A stretch of DNA of 6,273 nt from Frankia sp. (GCA_019689615.1 JADGHD010000310.1:1-6273), one strand, 5' to 3'. Counted from the first letter of the stretch, positions 1 to 5,574 are shown. Translations and numbers: made by a program. The notes: generated from the letters alone by a model not told the origin.

Positions 1-599
1 CGGGCCGACACCAGCCGGCCGACCCCGACCAGAACCACCTCTGCCCGGACGACCTCGCGGACCGTCACCACGTCGCCGGCCCGGACCACCTCCGCCCGCG
101 CGGCCAGGGCCACCACCGCCCAGGAGCCGTCGGCGACCTCCCCGGACACGACCCGGACGGCGCCCGCGACCGCCACCCGCACGTCCCGGTCCACCACCAG
201 CCGCACGGGCACCAGCGGCACGGGCACCAGCCGCACGAGCACGGGGCGCGCAGGCACGAGCCGGGCGACGAGCGGCCAGTCCGGCGCCGCCAGCGCGAAG
301 GCGCCCACCGCATCGGCGCCGGCCGCCGCCGGCCCCACGGCGTCGGCGGCCACGTCCGCCGCGGCGACAGCGCCGGCCACCGGCACCGCCGCCGCCCGCA
401 CGGCCGGCTCGGCCACCCGCTCCCGTGGCACGCGGCCCACGGCCAACGGCGCCGCGAACGGGGCGAGTACCGGCGGCGTCGGTACCGCCGCGAGCGCGGG
501 CCGGGCAGTAACGGCCACGTCGGTGCCCGCGCCGGCCGGCCCGCGGGGATCGGTCGCCAGCGGCTCACCGGCCGGCGTTGTCCCGAGTCCGGTCGCCAC
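1..599 (-). CDS. Val/Ala/Arg-rich protein of unknown function, C-terminus cut by the window edge
   Basis: The frame read on the minus strand stays open from the left edge to beyond position 767. I do not recognise a family. Its low-coordinate end encodes hydrophobic, beta-strand-like Val/Leu/Ala stretches (for example AEVVRAGDVVTV and VRLVVDRDVRVAVAG), preceded by an Ala/Pro-rich part. It is preferred over the other open frames here because third positions are about 94 % G/C by hand count, second positions are the most A/T-rich, and composition is protein-like, whereas competing frames give Trp/Arg-, His/Arg- or Thr/Ser-dominated products. The start is uncertain: GTG at 599 is chosen because upstream codons lose the strong G/C third-position bias; an in-frame ATG at 767 would add 56 residues. 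No good ribosome site is visible for either. A 15-bp tandem repeat (197-241) lies inside. It could still be low-complexity non-coding DNA. Confidence 0.42.
   Translation of the reverse strand, partial: MATGLGTTPAGEPLATDPRGPAGAGTDVAVTARPALAAVPTPPVLAPFAAPLAVGRVPRERVAEPAVRAAAVPVAGAVAAADVAADAVGPAAAGADAVGAFALAAPDWPLVARLVPARPVLVRLVPVPLVPVRLVVDRDVRVAVAGAVRVVSGEVADGSWAVVALAARAEVVRAGDVVTVREVVRAEVVLVGVGRLVSA
197..241. repeat. three tandem 15-bp units
   Basis: Units at 197-211, 212-226 and 227-241 follow the pattern CCAGCSGCACGRGCA, with one difference each for units 2 and 3 relative to unit 1. The unit is a multiple of three, so on the minus strand it adds a five-residue Leu-Val-Pro-Val-Arg/Pro type repeat without breaking the frame. 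This looks like slippage-driven expansion within a low-complexity coding region. Confidence 0.7.
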
Positions 600-792
600 G
601 GCCCCGTCCAGCCCGAACTGACGTGGGACACGCGCCGCGGGCCGGTGGCTGTCCGACCGGCCCGCGGGTTCGCGGTGACGGCCGCACTCGTCCGGTGAAC
701 AGGCGGCATCGGCGACAGCGGCTCGGGGCGGTGGGATGACGGCCGGGTGCCGACAACCCGGCTTCATTGGCGGGGCTGCCGCGCCCGTCGGC

Positions 793-867
793 GTTACCTG
801 TTCGTGGGCGCTAGGCCCGGAGGCGCTCGCGGTCCGGCTGCGCGAGTGGTTACCTGGTCGTAGGCGC
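793..867. repeat. imperfect 19-bp direct repeat flanking a small hairpin
   Basis: Copies at 793-811 (GTTACCTGTTCGTGGGCGC) and 849-867 (GTTACCTGGTCGTAGGCGC) match at 17 of 19 positions, start 56 bp apart, and each is followed by TAGG a few bases later. Between them CTCGCG (826-831) and CGCGAG (841-846) form a 6-bp stem with a 9-nt loop. The element sits just past the stop of the minus-strand Ig-domain gene (872) and upstream of the minus-strand frame that reaches the left edge. It may combine a terminator-like hairpin with paired regulatory sites, or be a remnant of an inserted repeat. Confidence 0.55.
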
Positions 868-871
868 GGGT

Positions 872-1351
872 CTAGGGGTTGCGGACCTGGAACGTGACCG
901 AGCGCGGCCCGAGCCTGGGATCGGCCGGCGTGGCGGTCAGCGTGTACTGGCCGTTGGCGACCGCGGTGGTCTGCCATCCGTCCGGGTGCGGCGCGAACAG
1001 GTAGGGCGGGCCAGGTGCCTCCCACCGCTGCTGGTAGCCGGTCAGGGTGAAGGTGACTGGGCCGATCTCACCCCGGGTGGTGAGGGTGATCCGCACTGTG
1101 CCGTGTAGCTCCTGTCCATCGATGACCCCGGCGAACCCGACGATGCCTTCGGCGGGACTCGGCTCGGTGAGCGGGTTCGCGGTGCCCGCCGTGCCGGGAA
1201 GAATGGCGGAACGGCCGGCGCCAGCCAGCGTGGGCGCGGTGCTGTCGTCGTCCCCGGTGCGGCGGTGATAGTCCAGGACAAGCAGCGGCATCAGCACGAG
1301 CGCCGCGATGAACAGCATCAGGCCGAGGTAACCGCGCCTGACCGCGTCCAC
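872..1351 (-). CDS. membrane-anchored protein with extracytoplasmic Ig-like domain (hypothetical)
   Basis: A 159-residue protein. Residues 1-8 carry two arginines, residues 9-28 are one hydrophobic segment, and residues 29-68 are a Ser/Thr/Pro/Gly/Ala linker, so the rest should lie outside the membrane (uncleaved signal anchor; no lipobox cysteine is seen). Residues about 69-158 resemble bacterial Ig-like domains attached to secreted enzymes: HGTVRITLTTRG, GPVTFTLTG, then WQTTAVANGQYTLTATP and a final SVTFQV strand, matching the family pattern W-x-T-x2-V-x-NG-x-x-TLTA. The role is unknown; such domains usually bind or space other surface proteins. The GTG start at 1351 is supported by GGAAGGG (1362-1368, minus strand) 10 nt upstream. 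It lies 231 bp from the FhuF-like gene, so it probably has its own promoter. There are no catalytic motifs or cysteines in the mature part. Confidence 0.82.
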   Translation of the reverse strand: MDAVRRGYLGLMLFIAALVLMPLLVLDYHRRTGDDDSTAPTLAGAGRSAILPGTAGTANPLTEPSPAEGIVGFAGVIDGQELHGTVRITLTTRGEIGPVTFTLTGYQQRWEAPGPPYLFAPHPDGWQTTAVANGQYTLTATPADPRLGPRSVTFQVRNP

Positions 1352-1367
1352 CTCACCCGCACCCTTC

Positions 1368-1381
1368 CTGTCAGCTGTCAG
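1368..1381. repeat. tandem 7-bp repeat next to the ribosome site
   Basis: CTGTCAG occurs twice in a row (1368-1374, 1375-1381; CTGACAG on the minus strand) immediately upstream of, and sharing one base with, the ribosome-binding site of the Ig-domain gene. It may be a small operator, or chance. Confidence 0.35.
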
Positions 1382-1400
1382 TCATCGCCCGGTACGGGAC

Positions 1401-1416
1401 CAGTGGTGTCACTGTA
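1401..1416 (-). promoter_or_regulatory. candidate promoter/operator of the Ig-domain gene
   Basis: A 5-4-5 inverted repeat (CAGTG at 1401-1405, CACTG at 1410-1414) overlaps a minus-strand -10-like hexamer TACAGT (1411-1416). The hexamer fits the actinobacterial TAnnnT pattern and lies about 60 bp upstream of the GTG at 1351. I do not find a matching -35 at 16 to 18 bp, so this is a weak call; the overlap of dyad and -10 would suit repression. Confidence 0.3.
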
Positions 1417-1582
1417 GCTTTCGGTCAGATCGACCTTTCTCCGGCCGACCGTCCACCGGTTGCCGTGGCCCTCCCTGGCTCACGATCGGGCGTGTTGGCC
1501 AGTGATTCGGCGCGCGGTCTGTGCTGGGCGGCCGTCGGCCGCGGGACCTGTCCCCATCGGGGATGACCTGCTCCTGGGGCGG

Positions 1583-2458
1583 TCAGCGACGGGCCTGCCC
1601 GTCGGCCGCGGGCAGGAGCACGCAGTCGCCGCACAGCGCCGTCCGCGCCGGCCCGCGACGTTCCCGGGCGGCGTCGTCCACCGTGCCGTCGTGCGCCTGA
1701 TCGAGCCGGTAGATCAGGCAGCAGCTGCGCCGCCGGAACCGCGTGGGCCCGATCCGGCCACCGCAGCCGGCGAGCGCACCGCCCGGCGCACACAGCTCGT
1801 CCACGACCCGCCAGGCCGGCTCGGCGAGCCCCGGCTCAGCAGCGCCGATCATGCCGGCCGCGCCCGCGACCGCGGAGGCGACGTTGCCCCGCAGCACGGT
1901 CCGCGATACCGCGTACCGGCGCGCGGCCGCGTCGACGACCGGGTCAACGAGCGGACGCAGCACCCCGTCGGCGAACGAGCCACCAGGCCCGGCAGAGGTG
2001 GGCTCTGCCGGCCCAACGTCGGCTGGCGACGGTACGCCGGTGTCCAGCGCGAGCGGGAACGGCCCGCCGAGCTCGTCCCGCCAGTACAGCCGGAGCGGGT
2101 CCAGGCGCGGCGCCGCTCCCGTCAGCACCGTTGCCGCCAGTGCCGGGGCGACCAGCCGCGCCGCGAGGCCAAGCTGGGCCACCGACGCCGCCACCCGTTC
2201 CTCGACGGCTGCCTCGGCGATCCCGCGCCCGGCCGCCAGCGCGGCCCGAACCGCGCTCACCCGCCGCGCCAGGGCTTGCCCTGCCGGGTCGACGAGCTCC
2301 GCGAACGCCTCCCAGCCGCCGTCCGGCCGACCACCTACCAGCGTCAGCTCGAAGAACGGCCCGAACCGCCGGCCGAGCCCGTCCGGGACCCCACCACTCC
2401 CAGCAGCCAGCGCACCCTGGCCGCGGCCCGCCGCCTCCCGACCACCAGCAGCGTCCAC
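1583..2458 (-). CDS. FhuF-like (2Fe-2S) protein, probable siderophore-iron reductase relative
   Basis: A 291-residue protein. The C-terminal motif is that of FhuF-type ferric reductases, which hold a 2Fe-2S cluster with four cysteines and reduce iron in ferric hydroxamate siderophores in the cytoplasm. Seen here: FRRRSCCLIYRL at 241-252 with C246 and C247, and CGDCVL at 276-281 with C276 and C279. The family spacing is CC-x10-C-x2-C; here 28 residues separate C247 and C276, so about 18 extra residues, rich in Asp, Arg and Ala, interrupt the motif. The body has RRFGPFFELTL (30-40) and LYWRDELGG (124-132), as in actinobacterial members. GTG at 2458 is used because an in-frame TGA lies three codons upstream. 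The gene follows the aldehyde dehydrogenase by 156 bp on the same strand; no siderophore genes are in view, so the substrate is inferred from the family only. Confidence 0.85.
   Translation of the reverse strand: MDAAGGREAAGRGQGALAAGSGGVPDGLGRRFGPFFELTLVGGRPDGGWEAFAELVDPAGQALARRVSAVRAALAAGRGIAEAAVEERVAASVAQLGLAARLVAPALAATVLTGAAPRLDPLRLYWRDELGGPFPLALDTGVPSPADVGPAEPTSAGPGGSFADGVLRPLVDPVVDAAARRYAVSRTVLRGNVASAVAGAAGMIGAAEPGLAEPAWRVVDELCAPGGALAGCGGRIGPTRFRRRSCCLIYRLDQAHDGTVDDAARERRGPARTALCGDCVLLPAADGQARR
1594..1616 (-). terminator. possible GC-hairpin overlapping the end of the FhuF-like gene
   Basis: CCTGCCCG (1594-1601) and CGGGCAGG (1609-1616) are perfectly complementary, giving an 8-bp stem with a 7-nt loop that begins ten codons before the stop at 1583-1585. 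No T tract follows on the minus strand. The core CCGTCGGCCGCGGG (1599-1612) recurs at 1532-1545. The hairpin could slow polymerase at the gene end, but it is also ordinary coding sequence, so the call is weak. Confidence 0.25.
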
Positions 2459-2538
2459 GCCCCGTCACGCTACGCCTCTGCGGCTGCCCTGGGCCTGACC
2501 AGACGGCCCACGCAGCGGGCCGGCAAGGGCCGCACTCT

Positions 2539-2601
2539 CCCCGGCGGCCAGGCGCCGCCTGACCGGGGCCGCTGGATGGGCGCGACCCGGTCGTCGACCG
2601 G
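2539..2601 (-). terminator. GC-rich hairpins downstream of the aldehyde dehydrogenase
   Basis: Two dyads lie in the 156-bp gap after the aldehyde dehydrogenase stop (2615). CCGGTCG-T-CGACCGG (2587-2601) is a perfect 15-bp palindrome 13 bp past the stop. CCCCGG (2539-2544) pairs with CCGGGG (2563-2568), with an inner 4-bp pairing CGGC/GCCG. Neither has a T tract; many actinobacterial terminators also lack one. They suggest that transcription is at least partly ended before the FhuF-like gene. Confidence 0.35.
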
Positions 2602-2614
2602 CCTGCGTCCGGGG

Positions 2615-4216
2615 TCAGGTCTCCGGGTACAGCGAGTAGGACGGGAAGTTGCCGTAGAGGCGCTCGTTGGGGTCGGAACCGACCGTGACCGCGCGGACGA
2701 GGTGCTCGCCGCCGACGAAGGCGCCCTTCCAGGAGGCGCCGCGGCCGCCGAAGGGCTCGGCCCGGTCGCCGCGGGAGCGTGGGCGGTTGATGCCGATCTT
2801 GAAGGCCGCCAGCTCCGCGGACATCCGGCGGGCGGTGGCCTCGTCGTCGCAGGCGATCGAGGCGACGAGCGCGCCGTTGGAGGCGTTCATCGCGGCGAGC
2901 AGCTCGGCCTCCGAGTCGACGACGACGATCGTGTCCACCGGGCCGAAGGGCTCGGCGTGGTGCAGCGCGCACGACGGCGGTGGGCTCAGGATCGCGGCCG
3001 GGGGGAGATAGGCCGATGTGTCCTGGCCGGGGAGGAACCGCCCGTCAACGAGGTTGCCCCGGTAGAGCGGGACGCCGCCCTTCGTGATGGCCTCGTCGAC
3101 CCGGGCGGCCAGTTCGGCCGCCTTCGCCGCGTTGATCAGCGGGCCGAAGTCGAGGTCGGGCAGCGGGTCGTCGTCGTTCTCGACGGCGAGTGGATGGCCG
3201 AACCGCAGTGAGCGCAGCACCGGCAGGTACATCTCCACGAACTGGTCGAACAGCTGGCGCTGCACGACGTAGCGGGGGTAGGCGGTGCAGCGCTGCTTGC
3301 CGTACTCGAAGCCCTTGCGCAGGTGGCCGGCGAGCAGGTCCCACTGGGAGAACTCCCAGATGCCCCAGGCGTTCAGGCCCTCCTGCTCGAGGAAGTGCCG
3401 CTTGCCGGTGTCGACCAGCGCCGCCGCGACCTGGCCGCCGGCTGAGCGGCCGCCGACGAACGCCAGCGCGCCGATCTCGCTGGCCCGCACCAGCGCCGCG
3501 GACAGCCGCGAGCCGGCGCCGGACACCAGCGACACCGGCAGGCCCTCCCGGCGGGCCAGCGCGCAGGCGAGCGTGAGGCACGCGGCCCCACCGTCGGTGG
3601 GGGTCTTCGCGATCGCGGCGTTGCCGGCGAGCACCTGGACGAGCATCGCGTGCATCAGGACGCTCATCGGGTAGTTCCAGCTGGCGATGTTGCTGACCGG
3701 GCCGGGCAGCGGCGTGCGGTCGGCGAGCATCCCGTCGATCTCGTCCAGGTACCAGCGCACGCCATCGATCGCCCGGTCCACGTCGGTGAGCGCCAGCCGC
3801 CACGGCTTGCCGATCTCCCAGACGAGCAGCAGGGCCAGCGTCTCCCGATGGGCGTCCATCGCGTCGACCGCGGCGGCCACCCGGGCGCGTCGGTTGGCCA
3901 GGGACACGTCCCGCCAGTGCTTGTGGTCCTCCATGGTGGCGCCGATCGCCTCGCGGGCCTCCGGGAGCTCGATCATCGGCGGGCCGGCGATCGGGGTGCC
4001 GTCGACCGGGGACGCGGCGTGCGGCAGCGGGACGCCGACGGCTCTCCAGCGGCCGCCCCACAGGTTGAACAGGCGGTCGTCGCCAAACGCCTCGGGTGCG
4101 GCAGCCCGGGCGCGGGCAAAGACGTCCGACCAGGCAGTGCCGGGCTTAAGGCGCAGGTTGGCGTGGTTGCGAGCGTGGGTGGTGGTGACCTCGGCGGGCC
4201 GGGCAGGGGTAACCAT
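2615..4216 (-). CDS. NAD(P)-dependent aldehyde dehydrogenase family protein
   Basis: A 533-residue cytoplasmic enzyme of the aldehyde dehydrogenase superfamily, oxidising an aldehyde to the acid with NAD(P)+; the substrate cannot be told. Motifs, numbered from the ATG at 4216: WNYP 180-183 (oxyanion-hole N181), KTPT 204-207 (cofactor K204), FVGGRSAGG from 253 (the F-T-G-S glycine turn), general-base E277, nucleophile C310 in QRCTA, EPFGP 422-426 (cofactor-ribose Glu), and PFGGRGAS 488-495. The usual LELGG around the general base reads LEQEG here, an unusual change although the Glu is kept. Length is slightly above the usual 480-510 because of a longer N-terminus. ATG 4216 is preferred to an in-frame GTG at 4225; neither has a clear ribosome site. 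It is transcribed away from the response regulator, across a 600-bp control region, and is followed by GC hairpins. Confidence 0.94.
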   Translation of the reverse strand: MVTPARPAEVTTTHARNHANLRLKPGTAWSDVFARARAAAPEAFGDDRLFNLWGGRWRAVGVPLPHAASPVDGTPIAGPPMIELPEAREAIGATMEDHKHWRDVSLANRRARVAAAVDAMDAHRETLALLLVWEIGKPWRLALTDVDRAIDGVRWYLDEIDGMLADRTPLPGPVSNIASWNYPMSVLMHAMLVQVLAGNAAIAKTPTDGGAACLTLACALARREGLPVSLVSGAGSRLSAALVRASEIGALAFVGGRSAGGQVAAALVDTGKRHFLEQEGLNAWGIWEFSQWDLLAGHLRKGFEYGKQRCTAYPRYVVQRQLFDQFVEMYLPVLRSLRFGHPLAVENDDDPLPDLDFGPLINAAKAAELAARVDEAITKGGVPLYRGNLVDGRFLPGQDTSAYLPPAAILSPPPSCALHHAEPFGPVDTIVVVDSEAELLAAMNASNGALVASIACDDEATARRMSAELAAFKIGINRPRSRGDRAEPFGGRGASWKGAFVGGEHLVRAVTVGSDPNERLYGNFPSYSLYPET

Positions 4217-4235
4217 GTAGTGCACGGTGCGGCAC

Positions 4236-4251
4236 GGCGCCCGCAGGCGCC
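4236..4251 (-). promoter_or_regulatory. hairpin in the aldehyde dehydrogenase 5' leader
   Basis: GGCGCC (4236-4241) and GGCGCC (4246-4251) flank the 4-nt loop CGCA, giving a perfect 6-bp stem about 20 nt upstream of the ATG at 4216. Because no ribosome site is visible before either start codon, a structure this close could influence initiation. It may also simply reflect GC-rich sequence. Confidence 0.3.
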
Positions 4252-4313
4252 ACTAATACCGGCCGCGCCGAGCCAGGAGGAGGAATAGGACCCGGCGGGT
4301 AGATCTCGATCGG

Positions 4314-4336
4314 CATTCGAAAACCGATTTGAAATG
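4314..4336. promoter_or_regulatory. A/T-rich inverted repeat, candidate operator
   Basis: CATTCGAAA (4314-4322) and TTTGAAATG (4328-4336) are inverted repeats matching at 7 of 9 positions around ACCGA. This is one of the few A/T-rich patches in the window and lies about 100 bp upstream of the aldehyde dehydrogenase start, a fitting place for a dimeric regulator of that gene. No known regulator consensus is claimed. Confidence 0.4.
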
Positions 4337-4550
4337 GCACCGAGTGCAGCTTTGCGTCGGGGCAACGCGCCGGACAGCCCGGGTTAGTCCTGGTGAAACA
4401 TGTTCTTGTTACGTCGATGCCGACCAGGCCTGCGACGGCCGCCCGCCGGCCCACCGCACGGGCCCGCCAGCCCCTGTGTCCTGGGCCCGGGACGGCCACC
4501 TGCCCCGGCTGCCTGGCCGGGTCGGCGGCCCGCGGCTGGGCGCCGGAGCA

Positions 4551-4573
4551 AACAGTGGGCTGTCCCATCTGTT
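4551..4573. promoter_or_regulatory. bulged stem-loop or operator upstream of the response regulator
   Basis: AACAGTGGG (4551-4559) pairs with CCCA-T-CTGTT (4564-4573) around the loop CTGT, forming nine base pairs with a single bulged T. It lies 35 bp upstream of the TACTAT -10 candidate. As DNA it is a dyad that could bind a dimer; as RNA it could end transcription arriving from the left. Confidence 0.35.
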
Positions 4574-4607
4574 CACTGATGCGGCAATAGCGAGCGCCCC
4601 GTCGGCG

Positions 4608-4621
4608 TACTATTTCGGGTA
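4608..4621 (+). promoter_or_regulatory. candidate promoter (-10 TACTAT) for a leader of the response regulator
   Basis: TACTAT (4608-4613) matches TAnnnT and is followed after exactly 7 nt by ATG at 4621, the spacing expected if transcription starts at that A. I see no good -35 at 16 to 19 bp. If real, the response regulator mRNA would have a leader of about 200 nt with a short frame (4621-4824) whose stop overlaps the regulator start. Confidence 0.35.
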
Positions 4622-4720
4622 TGTCGGATGAGTTAGGCCGTCTCCCCGGAGGGTTCGCCGGTGGGCTCCCCGAGGAGACAGTGCGGACAGGCACGGCGCG
4701 GACACTGGCACCACTGGCGG

Positions 4721-4738
4721 TACGTGACTCATCACGTA
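4721..4738. promoter_or_regulatory. 18-bp perfect inverted repeat, candidate operator of the response regulator gene
   Basis: TACGTGA (4721-4727) and TCACGTA (4732-4738) are perfectly inverted around CTCA. The dyad ends inside a -10-like hexamer TAGAGT (4737-4742) and lies 85 bp upstream of the response regulator ATG. NarL-type regulators are known to bind paired heptamers beginning TAC, so autoregulation by the downstream protein is a reasonable inference. A different dimeric regulator is equally possible from sequence alone. Confidence 0.5.
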
Positions 4739-4823
4739 GAGTGGGTGGATGCTCGAGGCGGTATTCGCCGCCAGGCGTATTCGCTCGTTCCGACCGATCT
4801 GCTCATAGATTTCCAGGTGTGTG

Positions 4824-5549
4824 ATGACGGCCAGTGTCGCTCCGCCGTCGGCCGCCTCCGCCGCCGACGCGCAAACGTCGCGGGACACGGCTCCGATCCG
4901 GGTCCTCGTGGTGGACGACCACGAGCTTTTTTTGCAGGGCCTGCAGACCGTCCTGGAGATTGAGGACGACATCCAGGTGGTCGGCCGGGCCGGGGACGGC
5001 CAGGCTGCCGTCTCGCTGGCCGCCGGGACCACGCCCGACATCGTGCTCATGGACGTGCGGATGCCGCTGCGGGACGGCATCGCGGCGACGGGCTCGATCA
5101 AGCGGGCCGTGCCGAACGCGAAGATTGTCATGCTCACCGTCAGTGACGAGGAGAACGACCTCTTCGAGGCGATCAAGGCCGGCGCGGTCGGCTACCTGCT
5201 CAAGACGATCCCGCCGCACGAGGTCGCGGACGCCGTCCGGGCCGTCCACCACGGGCAGAGCCTGATCAGCCCGTCGATGGCCTCCAAGCTCATGGCCGAG
5301 TTCGCCAGCATGGCCCAGGGCACCGACAGCCGGCCGCGGCTGGCCACCCCGCACCTCACCGCCCGCGAGCTGGAGGTGCTCAAGCTGGTCGCCGAGGGCC
5401 GGGCCAACCGTGAGATCGCCCGCAAGCTGTTCATCAGCGAGAACACGGTCAAGAACCACGTCCGCAACATCCTGGACAAGCTGCAGCTGCACTCCCGGAT
5501 GGAGGCCGTGATGTACGCGGTCCGCCAGGGGCTGTTCGAGATCGACTGA
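4824..5549 (+). CDS. NarL/LuxR-family response regulator (orphan two-component regulator)
   Basis: A 241-residue cytoplasmic transcription factor switched by phosphorylation from a sensor kinase. The first 24 residues are an Ala/Ser-rich extension. Receiver domain about 25-145: acidic pair D31-D32 in LVVDDHE, phospho-acceptor D77 in LMDVRMP, switch Thr105 in MLTVS, K127 in YLLKT. After a linker, the LuxR-type helix-turn-helix spans about 177-238 (LTARELEVLKLVAEG, then ANREIARKLFISENTVKNH). All key residues are present. ATG 4824 has AGGTG (4815-4819) at fair spacing; an adjacent GTG at 4821 would add one residue. The start overlaps the TGA of a short upstream frame. No histidine kinase is beside it, so the partner must be encoded elsewhere. 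An 18-bp dyad upstream suggests autoregulation. One odd spot is T7 at 4927-4933, giving rare codons CTT TTT TTG. Confidence 0.95.
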   Translation: MTASVAPPSAASAADAQTSRDTAPIRVLVVDDHELFLQGLQTVLEIEDDIQVVGRAGDGQAAVSLAAGTTPDIVLMDVRMPLRDGIAATGSIKRAVPNAKIVMLTVSDEENDLFEAIKAGAVGYLLKTIPPHEVADAVRAVHHGQSLISPSMASKLMAEFASMAQGTDSRPRLATPHLTARELEVLKLVAEGRANREIARKLFISENTVKNHVRNILDKLQLHSRMEAVMYAVRQGLFEID

Positions 5550-5554
5550 CGCCG

Positions 5555-5574
5555 GCCGGGCCGTCCCGCCCGGC
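5555..5574 (+). terminator. GC-rich hairpin after the response regulator
   Basis: GCCGGGC (5555-5561) and GCCCGGC (5568-5574) form a perfect 7-bp stem with a 6-nt loop, starting 5 bp past the response regulator stop. There is no T tract. Together with a separate promoter before orn it suggests that the two genes are transcribed independently. Confidence 0.45.

Larger units (their letters stand above)
4217..4823. other. divergent control region between the aldehyde dehydrogenase and the response regulator
   Basis: About 600 bp with no convincing gene: all frames lose the G/C third-position bias seen in the neighbours for most of their length. It contains a GGCGCC-CGCA-GGCGCC hairpin (4236-4251), an A/T-rich dyad (4314-4336), a bulged 9-bp stem (4551-4573), a -10-like TACTAT (4608-4613), an 18-bp perfect dyad (4721-4738) and a second -10-like TAGAGT (4737-4742). 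Short frames at 4393-4590, 4621-4824 and 4749-4808 are discussed as findings. AGGAGGAGG at 4275-4283 looks like a ribosome site on the plus strand but no start codon follows it. Confidence 0.6.

Noticed and set aside
1..621. Plus-strand Thr/Ser/Ala-rich frame open from the left edge to TGA at 619-621
   Set aside because: Third positions are G/C-rich and a mucin-like tail is conceivable, but the first codon position is the most A/T-rich, contrary to the usual pattern. The minus-strand frame fits better; this remains the main alternative.
65..709. Minus-strand Trp/Arg/Pro-rich frame
   Set aside because: The composition is implausible (many Trp and Arg) and the codon-position pattern is wrong.
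1460..3211. Plus-strand open frame of 583 codons
   Set aside because: It is antisense to both the FhuF-like gene and the aldehyde dehydrogenase, crosses their gap, and its product is Arg/Pro/Gly-rich without motifs; it is an artefact of GC-rich coding DNA.
4329..4631. Plus-strand 100-codon frame in the control region
   Set aside because: It has a TTG start with no ribosome site, no codon bias and no motif.
4927..4945. T7 plus palindrome considered as a terminator
   Set aside because: On the plus strand the T run precedes the stem, and on the minus strand the stem is followed by A residues; neither order suits an intrinsic terminator, and it lies inside a coding region.
4661..4963. Plus-strand frame overlapping the response regulator start
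   Set aside because: It runs into the well-supported response regulator in another frame and its codons lack G/C third-position bias.
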